Assembly: GCF_030161375.1 (NCBI RefSeq)
Contig: NZ_BSSQ01000010.1
Coordinates: 1-64,000, forward strand
Source of the DNA: Paenibacillus glycanilyticus
GTDB taxonomy: Bacteria; Bacillota; Bacilli; Paenibacillales; Paenibacillaceae
Length of the DNA stretch: 64,000 bases
Reading direction: 5' to 3'
The position numbers and the translations under genes are program-made. This document shows, piece by piece, positions 27,340-35,100 of this stretch (within the stretch, counting starts at the first letter, position 1; each line of letters opens with the position of its first letter). A model generated the notes under the pieces. The model did no database searches, was not told the DNA's origin, and saw only the letters and a list, made by a program, of their open reading frames with translations.

Positions 27340-28511
27340 TTCATAATCTCCTTCTCGTTTAATTGCAACGGAGGTCCTGCCATTCCGGCGCTGCTGATGG
27401 ACAATTTTACGTCAACGGAGATATCCGCCTCGGCAAATTTGCGGTCCCATTCCGCTTGTACCGCTTGCCATGCTCGCGGCTTACTTCTGTAGAGCTCCCT
27501 TCCCAAACCAATGGCATCCGTTTGATATCGCTTTTGAAGCTTAACGATCACTTCCTGAACTTGTCTCTCTGCGGCTTCCTCTAACGAATGTTGGATTAAC
27601 GCAAGATTTTGCGGTCTGGACACATTCAAATTCGAGTTATTCTCGAACAATGGACCTTTCGCTTGCAAGACGATCTTAAACTGAATCTGATCCCCCTTGA
27701 CTTTGGATGTGATGGTACGGTTAGCATGAGCCACAACCATGCTCACGCTCCCTTTGCCGTCAGGCAGCTCGGCATTTATTCTGCCGTCCTCCATATGATT
27801 TTTCAGCCAATTTAATCCATTGGTTTCATAGCCGTTCAGCATGCCAATCAGTTTCAAGTTCTTGAATACGGCTGCTCCGGATAACCTAAACACACTTGTT
27901 TTGCTCTGACCGGCACCTTCCGATTCCGCTTCTATCACACCCATAATCGGATAAATCCCCCTGCTGGATGCCGCCATGAAGAAATCCCTCAAGGTTACGG
28001 CAACTTCGCTTTGCTGGGCTTCCATCTCTTTGACCGCCTCCATCGGCACTTGGTCATAGGGATATTGCGCTTCCAGCACTTGTTTGGCTTCTCCTCCTTT
28101 TACAACCATGATATAGGTCTTCAAGCGTTGATGCGGATCGTGGGCAAACACGTCCAGCACATCGTTAATCCCCTTCCTTCCCAGCGATTCGCCAATAAAA
28201 ATAACGCTGCGATGGGAAGTAAACAGCTTGCGGGAGCTCTTCTTCTGGATTTTTTCAAAAGCATCCGATACATTCTTGCCTGTGGCAGACATGACAAAAA
28301 ATTTGTTTGGTTCCCCGCCTTGTCCCCCGTCCTGCGAAGATGAAGGAATGGCAAATTGCAAGGACAACAAACTGTCGCCCTTCTCCGTCAAATCAAAAGC
28401 CGAACCCGTTATAAACGCAAGATCGTTTATTTCCGTGCGGTCCCAGCAACCGCCCGTTAGGAAGAGGAGTAAGATTAAGCAAATTCGCAACAATGGCAAC
28501 AATGGTTTCAT
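27336..28511 (-). CDS. GerAC-type germinant receptor lipoprotein
   Basis: A 391-residue Ger(x)C family protein. It begins with a lipoprotein signal (LRICLILLLFLTGGCWDRTE), with the LTGGC lipobox placing the lipid-modified Cys near residue 22. The conserved CWDRTEINDLAF start follows, then the alpha/beta Ger(x)C domains. GerAC subunits are anchored at the outer face of the spore inner membrane in the receptor complex. AAGGAG precedes the ATG. It lies between gerAA-like (gap of 36 bases) and the small D-like gene (four-base overlap). Confidence 0.93.
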   Translation of the reverse strand: MKPLLPLLRICLILLLFLTGGCWDRTEINDLAFITGSAFDLTEKGDSLLSLQFAIPSSSQDGGQGGEPNKFFVMSATGKNVSDAFEKIQKKSSRKLFTSHRSVIFIGESLGRKGINDVLDVFAHDPHQRLKTYIMVVKGGEAKQVLEAQYPYDQVPMEAVKEMEAQQSEVAVTLRDFFMAASSRGIYPIMGVIEAESEGAGQSKTSVFRLSGAAVFKNLKLIGMLNGYETNGLNWLKNHMEDGRINAELPDGKGSVSMVVAHANRTITSKVKGDQIQFKIVLQAKGPLFENNSNLNVSRPQNLALIQHSLEEAAERQVQEVIVKLQKRYQTDAIGLGRELYRSKPRAWQAVQAEWDRKFAEADISVDVKLSISSAGMAGPPLQLNEKEIMN

Positions 28512-28547
28512 CTTAGCTCCTTTCCCTGCTTAACGATTTAACGGTAA

Positions 28548-30128
28548 CTACTTGAGCTTATCGCGATAGGGACTTGGTTTCTGGCCAGGCTGCTCTCGAA
28601 CCGGATCGTTCATTCCCGTTGCCTGAGGCCTGTTCCCCCTTGCCCAGATTGGAGCTCTTATGAGGATGTCTTTCAGATTGCTTAATGTAATGGGTCCAAG
28701 CGGCGTCAAGTATGGAACGCCAAACGAACGCAACGCGGCAACATGCAGTACGATGCATAAAAACCCGAGCACAATGCCGTAAAGACCAAGCGTTCCCGCT
28801 AGAAAAAGAATTGGAAAACGAAGCAACCGAATTCCACTGGCGAAGTTAAAGCGCGGAATGGCAAAGGTCGCAATACCCGTAATAGATACAATGATTACGA
28901 CCGGCGCCGATATAATACCCGCTTCCACTGCCGCTTGCCCAATAACTAATGCCCCAACGATGCTGATCGCTTGTCCGATTTGTTTCGGTAATCGTACGCC
29001 TGCTTCCCGGAGCGCTTCAAAGACGATTTCCATTGAAAGCGCTTCGAACATCGCCGGGAAAGGCACGGCTTCTCTGGAGGAGGCGATACTTAACACTAAG
29101 TTTGTAGGGATCATCTCTTGATGGAAGGTTGTAACCGCAACGTATAAGGAAGGCGCAAATATCGCGATAAAAATAAACAAGAAACGAATCCAACGCACAA
29201 AGGTGGCTATTGGCCAACGGATATAGTAGTCTTCGCTTGCTTGAAGCCCCGTCCAAAAGGTCATGGGAACAATTAATACAAACGGGGAATTATCGACAAG
29301 TATCGCGATCTTCCCTTCCAGTAGTTCGGCAGCCACAACATCTGGCCGTTCCGTGCTATGCACTTGCGGAAAGGGGGAATAAGGCAAATCCTCGATAAAT
29401 TCTTCAATATATCCGGAATCCAGAATGCCGTCGATTTGAATCCGGCTAACTCTCTTCCGAACTTCTTCGATTAGAGCTTCATCGGCAATGCCTGCGATAT
29501 AAGTCATCACAACTTGGGTTTGCGTTAATTCGCCAAGGATGACGGACTCCGTCTTCAACCTGGCCGTTTTGAGTCTTCCGCGAATTAAACCGATGTTGGT
29601 TGCTAGATTCTCGATAAATCCATCCCTAGGTCCGCGAATCACTTGTTCAGAGGAAGGTTCTTCAAGACTGCGGTGTTTGACACCGTTTGCCTTGACTAGA
29701 ATGACCCTGTTATCCGAATCTATTAAGACGGCAGCGAAGCCGTCCAATACTTGTTTGACAATCTCAGAGGCTTGGGAAGCTAGTTTCGTTGACCCCGCTG
29801 AAATGATCTGTTTATTTATGCTTTCCGCTCCAATTGGATTGGACTCCTGCTCAAGTTCAATGCCGCTCTCAAACAATGGTTTTAAAATATGGTCATCAAT
29901 GATTTGTTCGTCCACGAGACTGGCGAGATACACGATTACCGCATCCTGCCCGGCAATTTTCACTTGTCGGAAGACGATGTCTGAACAACATTTGAATATG
30001 TCTTGGAGCATGGCTTCGTTCTGGGAAAGAGCCGAGGATAGTTCAATCGGTGTGGCATCCTCCGGAGACATTTCAGCCATGGATGGAAACTTCGGCTGCA
30101 TTCGCATCCATTTCTTGAAACGTTTCAC
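28548..30128 (-). CDS. GerAA-type germinant receptor subunit
   Basis: A 526-residue GerA-family protein: an N-terminal cytoplasmic domain (about residues 30-270), then four to six membrane helices with the family signature region PFPAMFEALSMEIVFEALRE and AISIVGALVIGQAAVEAGI. It acts with the B and C subunits in the spore inner membrane. The frame extends upstream to 30236, but GTG at 30128 has a GGGGGA site at correct spacing and gives the standard length. It heads a gerA-gerC-gerD-like unit. Confidence 0.92.
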   Translation of the reverse strand: MKRFKKWMRMQPKFPSMAEMSPEDATPIELSSALSQNEAMLQDIFKCCSDIVFRQVKIAGQDAVIVYLASLVDEQIIDDHILKPLFESGIELEQESNPIGAESINKQIISAGSTKLASQASEIVKQVLDGFAAVLIDSDNRVILVKANGVKHRSLEEPSSEQVIRGPRDGFIENLATNIGLIRGRLKTARLKTESVILGELTQTQVVMTYIAGIADEALIEEVRKRVSRIQIDGILDSGYIEEFIEDLPYSPFPQVHSTERPDVVAAELLEGKIAILVDNSPFVLIVPMTFWTGLQASEDYYIRWPIATFVRWIRFLFIFIAIFAPSLYVAVTTFHQEMIPTNLVLSIASSREAVPFPAMFEALSMEIVFEALREAGVRLPKQIGQAISIVGALVIGQAAVEAGIISAPVVIIVSITGIATFAIPRFNFASGIRLLRFPILFLAGTLGLYGIVLGFLCIVLHVAALRSFGVPYLTPLGPITLSNLKDILIRAPIWARGNRPQATGMNDPVREQPGQKPSPYRDKLK

Positions 30129-30255
30129 GGGCAATTCCCCCTTCACGGATATGGATATATCTTCCCAAATACGGCAACATCCTATTCGGTTAGGTAACGC
30201 AAGAAAACCATGAAGCTCTGCTCCATGGTGTCCCAAGTATCGTCCTATCTAGTTA

Positions 30256-31167
30256 TCAATCGCAGTTATCCCGATTGGTATCATGCTTAAGTTGCTGCAC
30301 ATGCGCCGTAAGCGTATGTATAAACCCTTTCGAAGCTTTTCCAATAAACTTATCGCGGTGATAAACGATGCCCACTTGTCTGCACAAGGTTGGATTTTGA
30401 ATCGGGATATGAACCAAATCATCGTAATTGTACATTTCAACAAGCGTTTTGGACAGAATAGTGCCTCCGCCGCCTGAACGGACTAAACCAAATAGAGAAT
30501 CTATTGTTGAGGTTTCAATGATGGGTTCAAGCGTAAGCCCGCCGCTTGCACAAGTTGTATCGATAAGCTGACGGCTCCGGTGGGTTTCCGGGAACATAAT
30601 AATCGGAACATCGATAATCTCGTCGAAATTAACGGATGAACGTCCCGCGAAGGGATGATCGGATGTTGCGACAAAGTAAAACGTTTCCCGATACAATGGA
30701 ATGGTCACAACCCTGTCGTCTTCAACCGGCAATATTGTAATAGCCAGATCTAATTCGTTCTGCAAAATACGGGTAACAAGATCCTCGACGCCAAACACTT
30801 TAATCCGGACTTTCGGATATTTATAATGGAAATCAAGCAATATGGAAGTTACTAATTCGCTTAGCTCCCCTGGCAGCGCTCCAATGGATAACGTCCCCCG
30901 CTCCATCTTCTGAAGCTCTTGCAGCTGTTCTTTGGCGAGAGTTAATTCACCAAACGCAAGTTTACTTTGCTTCAGCAAGATCATGCCGGCTTCCGTGATC
31001 GCGATTTTTTTCCCGATTCGGTCGAACAATAGGACACCTAGCTCGTCTTCAAGCGTTTTAATCTGATGGCTTAAAGAAGGCTGAGTGATGCCAAGTTTCA
31101 CGGAAGCTCGCGTAAAATGCAATTCTTCGCATGTTGTTATAAAGCATTCTAGTTGTCTTAATTCCAT
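30256..31167 (-). CDS. LysR family transcriptional regulator
   Basis: A 303-residue LysR-type regulator with the N-terminal winged helix-turn-helix (MELRQLECFITTCEELHFTR, then KLGITQPSLSHQIKTLEDEL, residues 1-60) and a C-terminal substrate-binding-like effector domain. GGGAGG lies ten bases before the ATG. Its neighbours on the same strand are the germination genes downstream (about 130 bp away) and an ABC permease upstream (about 170 bp away), so its target is not clear. The ligand is unknown. Confidence 0.92.
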   Translation of the reverse strand: MELRQLECFITTCEELHFTRASVKLGITQPSLSHQIKTLEDELGVLLFDRIGKKIAITEAGMILLKQSKLAFGELTLAKEQLQELQKMERGTLSIGALPGELSELVTSILLDFHYKYPKVRIKVFGVEDLVTRILQNELDLAITILPVEDDRVVTIPLYRETFYFVATSDHPFAGRSSVNFDEIIDVPIIMFPETHRSRQLIDTTCASGGLTLEPIIETSTIDSLFGLVRSGGGGTILSKTLVEMYNYDDLVHIPIQNPTLCRQVGIVYHRDKFIGKASKGFIHTLTAHVQQLKHDTNRDNCD

Positions 31168-31340
31168 GGCAATCGGCCTCCCAGCGTTATATCTTCACCG
31201 TAAGTTACCCTTATCATTCGTGTCAACTCCGGCCTGCACAATAACTCCTGTCGCCTGATTGTATGAAATTAAAATATAGGGTTCAATACTAAGTTTTCTA
31301 TGATAATAATAGACAACGTGAATCGTTGTTCTTGCTCGGT

Positions 31341-32234
31341 TTAGAAGTCCTTCCGTCTAATAACAAGCATCCCCCCAACGAGGAAAACCACGAAATAGAT
31401 AGCGGTATAATATAAAAAAACGTCCGATGGCGGATTCACGATCGAGAAATAACCCAAGGAATCTCTCGAAGAGAACGATTCGCCGAGGTCTTTCACTTGA
31501 AACAAATCCGATAACATCCGCTGTTGCAGCGCATCGGTTGGGATAAGGAGACGAATCAAACCAGACACAATCTCCATCGTATCGGATGTTTTCGTTGTTT
31601 CGTCGGATGCGAACATTCCCGCAGCGGTAACCCGGTCAAGCATAGTCCCGACCCAGCCCATGCCAAACAACAGCACCATGGCTACGCCGTTGCCAAGCGG
31701 CGCAAGCCAGCAAGAAGCAAACATGGTTAGCGTAACCATCAGCAGAACAGGAATAATGAACAATACGAGCCCCCAGCCCATCGCGGACCAATCAGGATGT
31801 ACACCGGTCGCATAGGCGACGAGCAGCAAGATCGATGCAAACAACAGCACGGCGTAAGCTAGACAAAACGTTACAAACCCAAACCACCGCCCCAAATACC
31901 AATGGGTACGCGGAATGGGTCTTGCAAGCACCGATTGCAGCACGCCATGCTCAGCTTCCCCGCTAACGGCGCCAACCGAGCTGAATATCGCCAAGAATCC
32001 CGTGGCAAAAGTGGCAAAGAAAAATCCAATCCAAAGCAAAATAGCGCTTCCTCTGAAGCGGTCGATTAATTGATCCAAACTGATAATGCCTGATTCCGTG
32101 TGCGACACTGAATTGCCTACGCTTTGAGTTACAAAATAAAAAACAATCCAAAATAAAACCGTGAGCAGCAAGGTCATCAAGGTGACTTTCTTGCGGATCA
32201 ATTCTTTCCAGGTCAACATCCAAACCGCGATCAT
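31341..32234 (-). CDS. ABC-2 type transporter permease
   Basis: A 297-residue integral membrane protein with six predicted helices; the VGAVSGEAEHGVLQSVLARP segment is typical of ABC-2 permeases of the NosY/YhaP kind. It ends in VIRRKDF, the usual C-terminus of this group. It overlaps the ATPase gene upstream by four bases and is last in the sigma/anti-sigma/ABC unit. The exporter substrate is unknown; similar sigma-linked transporters deal with envelope stress or peptides. Confidence 0.9.
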   Translation of the reverse strand: MIAVWMLTWKELIRKKVTLMTLLLTVLFWIVFYFVTQSVGNSVSHTESGIISLDQLIDRFRGSAILLWIGFFFATFATGFLAIFSSVGAVSGEAEHGVLQSVLARPIPRTHWYLGRWFGFVTFCLAYAVLLFASILLLVAYATGVHPDWSAMGWGLVLFIIPVLLMVTLTMFASCWLAPLGNGVAMVLLFGMGWVGTMLDRVTAAGMFASDETTKTSDTMEIVSGLIRLLIPTDALQQRMLSDLFQVKDLGESFSSRDSLGYFSIVNPPSDVFLYYTAIYFVVFLVGGMLVIRRKDF

Positions 32235-33196
32235 CGGTTTTCCCCCCTATGCTCCAAACCCGATACCGCTTGTAGAAACCATTCGTCCAGGCTTGACTTT
32301 ACTTTGTGCGTCTCATAAAGGGTCACGCCTTGGTCAATTAGCAATCGGTTCATATAGCCCACTTGCTCATCATCGGCTAACTCGGCTTCCAGCCAATTCT
32401 CTCCCCACTCTGGTACGCTTCCATCCTGCCATGGAACCATATCTACCGGAACAATCATCCGTTCGCGAAGCCAGTCCAGCAGCTCAGGCGTTATGCCGCC
32501 TACCCGGAAGCGCCAGCGTGCCGATGTTGCGCGTAGCACTTCAGATACCTGTCCGTCAGCCAGAATCCGTCCATTATTCAAGAGCGCCACATGATCGCAT
32601 AATTGTTCAACATCCTCGAGCAGATGCGAATTCAGGAATATCGTTTTTCCTTCCTTGCGCAGACGCTGCAGTAGCTCGCGCACTTCATGGCGGCCAACGG
32701 GGTCCAGTGCGGAAGCAGGCTCGTCCAGAAATACGATATCCGGATCGGTCAGAAGCGCGCAAGCAAGTCCAAGACGCTGCTGCATTCCTTTGGAATAACC
32801 TTTAATGCGGTCGCGTCCCCGCTGACCAATACCAACTTCATCAAGCAATTGATTAATCCTGCTCTTCAAGACCGGACCTTTCATGCCGCATAGCTTGCCA
32901 TGAAATTGCAACACCTCTTCCCCGCTCAGCCAGCCTGGATAACGGAATAATTCCGGCAAATAACCGATCCGCCGCCTGGCTTCCACGGATCCGGCAGGCT
33001 CTCCGAACAGCAAAGCTTTTCCATCGGTTGGGGTAGCTAACCCTACAAGCATTTTGACAATGGTGCTTTTGCCCGCCCCGTTAGGGCCAAGGAAGCCAAA
33101 GGCTTCCCCGGCAGGAATACGGAGCGTGACATCTTGGCAGCCGCGTCCGTTCCCGTAATTTTTCGATAAGTGGAATGTTTCGATTGCATAACTCAT
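32231..33196 (-). CDS. ABC transporter ATP-binding protein
   Basis: A 321-residue ATPase with Walker A (GFLGPNGAGKST, about residue 35-46), Q-loop (GYLPE), signature YSKGMQQRLGLACALL, Walker B (DIVFLDEPASALDP) and the H-loop in LNSHLLEDVEQLCDHV, followed by a C-terminal extension of about 90 residues of unknown role. It pairs with the permease downstream, with four-base overlaps on both sides (upstream with the anti-sigma gene), so all three are translationally coupled. Confidence 0.94.
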   Translation of the reverse strand: MSYAIETFHLSKNYGNGRGCQDVTLRIPAGEAFGFLGPNGAGKSTIVKMLVGLATPTDGKALLFGEPAGSVEARRRIGYLPELFRYPGWLSGEEVLQFHGKLCGMKGPVLKSRINQLLDEVGIGQRGRDRIKGYSKGMQQRLGLACALLTDPDIVFLDEPASALDPVGRHEVRELLQRLRKEGKTIFLNSHLLEDVEQLCDHVALLNNGRILADGQVSEVLRATSARWRFRVGGITPELLDWLRERMIVPVDMVPWQDGSVPEWGENWLEAELADDEQVGYMNRLLIDQGVTLYETHKVKSSLDEWFLQAVSGLEHRGENR

Positions 33197-34353
33197 TTCG
33201 TTATCAATTCCTTCACGATCATCTCCGCGTCTTCGCGGGATTTCGCATTATACATGCTCGCTTGCTTGACCATCCCATTGTCCAGCCACGTCGCGTTCCA
33301 TCCGTTACCCCAGGCTTGACCGTTTTCGAAATATACATCGATTCCTTCCATTACCGACTTCGTCACATGTCCGTTCGTAATGATCGGGAATGGAACCTCT
33401 CCCTCGGAAATGCGCGTGCTTTGCATCAACACGTTTTTCAGATCAGTCGGCAGAACCGGGAATCGGATCAAAGCTTCGTACGCATCTTCCGCTTGAATGG
33501 ACGGATCCATCTCAATGACCGGAGCCGGTGAAATCGTGAGATGAACATAACGCTCCTGCTCATCCGAATCTATGAAACCATAATCGACGCTTACTCCTTC
33601 TCCCATCCGAAGCGTGATCGCTTTGCCGTCAACCGAAGCCGGCAACAGCTTCTCCGCGCCAAGCTTCTTCATCACGTTATTAATCTCATCGACATTTAAA
33701 CTGAAGGTAATAGCCTCGCCTTGCATGCCGTAGATATGGAGTTCCTTTTGATTCCCAAATGGCGTAACGAGCTTCTCCGGTACATCAATCCCGTATTTCT
33801 CGCTTGTTTGCGAGACGCTCAAATCGTTAGCCCCTTCACCTATAACCGTCCGCTCGAATTTGCCAAACTTATTGCTCGACTCAGCCGATATATCCGATCC
33901 GAAGAACCCTTGAAGCGCCGTCTTGAAATCATCCTCTTGCACGACCGCTACCTGATTCATCTTGAATTTGCCCAAAATGGCTGCTAGCGCTTCATTCGTA
34001 GACGGTAATGCAATAGCAGCGCAGATCAATACGGCCGCGGCGGCAACGCTTGTCTTCATGCCATGTTTCCTTATCCAACTGCGAGATTTGGAAGGTCTCG
34101 GCTTCTGCTCATTGCCTCGCTCCAAATTCTCTTCTTGTCGCCCCTTAGCAAGAGACTCGAATCCTTCTAAATGCGACGAGGCCGTGTTATCGGATCTTGG
34201 AATCGTATCTTCAGCCGTTGCGCCGTCCTTCGCCCATGCGCCCCAGACCGGCGATCCTGTCTGTTCTTTAAGCTTAAGCTCCAGCTTGGTCCAAGCATCA
34301 TTTGTTTCTTCCTCGGTAGGCAGATTTATTTGCTTCCGCTCATCGTTTGTCAT
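33193..34353 (-). CDS. Anti-sigma factor-like membrane protein
   Basis: A 386-residue single-pass protein: about 95 cytoplasmic, highly charged residues that could bind a sigma factor, one membrane helix (TSVAAAAVLICAAIALP), then a large extracytoplasmic region ending in a domain (DVYFENGQAWGNGWNATWLD) resembling the C-terminal domain of ECF anti-sigma factors. It follows the sigma factor gene by 14 bases. Family membership is inferred from topology and position; no zinc anti-sigma (ZAS) motif is seen. Confidence 0.75.
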   Translation of the reverse strand: MTNDERKQINLPTEEETNDAWTKLELKLKEQTGSPVWGAWAKDGATAEDTIPRSDNTASSHLEGFESLAKGRQEENLERGNEQKPRPSKSRSWIRKHGMKTSVAAAAVLICAAIALPSTNEALAAILGKFKMNQVAVVQEDDFKTALQGFFGSDISAESSNKFGKFERTVIGEGANDLSVSQTSEKYGIDVPEKLVTPFGNQKELHIYGMQGEAITFSLNVDEINNVMKKLGAEKLLPASVDGKAITLRMGEGVSVDYGFIDSDEQERYVHLTISPAPVIEMDPSIQAEDAYEALIRFPVLPTDLKNVLMQSTRISEGEVPFPIITNGHVTKSVMEGIDVYFENGQAWGNGWNATWLDNGMVKQASMYNAKSREDAEMIVKELITK

Positions 34354-34367
34354 TATTATGTCACTCC

Positions 34368-34901
34368 TTATTCATGCGACCATTGATTGTCGCTTTTGTA
34401 CGCTTGTTTCTTCAACCGATCTCCCGCCCGCTTCAGTAACATACCGACTTGGGGCTGTTGGACGTTTAGCTCTTTCGCAATCTCGGAATAGCTGTAGCCG
34501 GAATACCTGAGCAGAAGAAGCTCTCTGTCTTTCTCAGGCAATGCATGCAACCAGTTCTGAACCTGTTCTTCTTCTCCCTGTTTCATGACGGCTTGCTCAC
34601 CGGATTGAAACGACTGCGGCTCTGTCATCAGCTGTTTCTCTTGCCGCTGCATGAGTTGCCGCTCTCTCGCTTTTTGATCCAAATAATCGTAGGCGCTTCT
34701 TGTCAGCACCTGGTGCAGCCATGCCCCAACGGCTTCCGGCCTGGACGGCGGATTGTTATACAACTTCAGGAATACTTCCTGGGCTATGTCTTCGGCCGCT
34801 GATTTATCTTTTAGTAATGCGATCAATTTGCGTAATACCGACGGATAATGCTTATGAAATATATCTTTAAACAAATCCGGCGCCGGATTAAGATTGTTCA
34901 T
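34368..34901 (-). CDS. ECF-type RNA polymerase sigma factor
   Basis: A 177-residue extracytoplasmic-function sigma factor: region 2 (DKSAAEDIAQEVFLKLYNN, residues about 32-50, then GAWLHQVLTRSAYDYL) and region 4 with a helix-turn-helix (LPEKDRELLLLRYSGYSYSE, then IAKELNVQQPQVGMLLKRAG). It is the first gene of a unit with an anti-sigma-like protein and an ABC transporter. A TGTTAC-N17-CGTC promoter lies upstream, consistent with autoregulation. The stress signal is unknown. Confidence 0.93.
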   Translation of the reverse strand: MNNLNPAPDLFKDIFHKHYPSVLRKLIALLKDKSAAEDIAQEVFLKLYNNPPSRPEAVGAWLHQVLTRSAYDYLDQKARERQLMQRQEKQLMTEPQSFQSGEQAVMKQGEEEQVQNWLHALPEKDRELLLLRYSGYSYSEIAKELNVQQPQVGMLLKRAGDRLKKQAYKSDNQWSHE

Positions 34902-34968
34902 TTCTCCTTTGCCTCCCTATAATTCATTGCCATGACGATTGCCCCGGGCTTAACGTTGACATATGTAA

Positions 34969-34995
34969 GACGGTTCTCCGGCCTATTTTGTAACA
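34969..34995 (-). promoter_or_regulatory. Candidate ECF-type autoregulatory promoter
   Basis: On the minus strand a -35 TGTTAC (34990-34995) and a -10 CGTC (34969-34972) are separated by 17 bases, about 68 bases before the sigma gene start. ECF sigma factors of Bacillus use TGWAAC/CGTC-like promoters at this spacing, and autoregulation is common. Confidence 0.6.
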
Positions 34996-35036
34996 CCTCG
35001 CGCTGAAATATTTATAGAATCGATTCTTGCACGCAA

Positions 35037-35084
35037 AAAAGAGACTGCATTCCGGCATGTAAGATGCCGATATGCAGTCTCTTT
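35037..35084. terminator. Terminator after metE
   Basis: A long stem (AAAAGAGACTGCAT paired with ATGCAGTCTCTTTT) holds a smaller inner hairpin (CGGCAT/ATGCCG), with A- and T-runs at the ends. It lies about 16 bases after the metE stop and before the sigma factor promoter, so it insulates the two units. Confidence 0.9.
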
Positions 35085-35100
35085 TCTTCTAATCTAGTTA

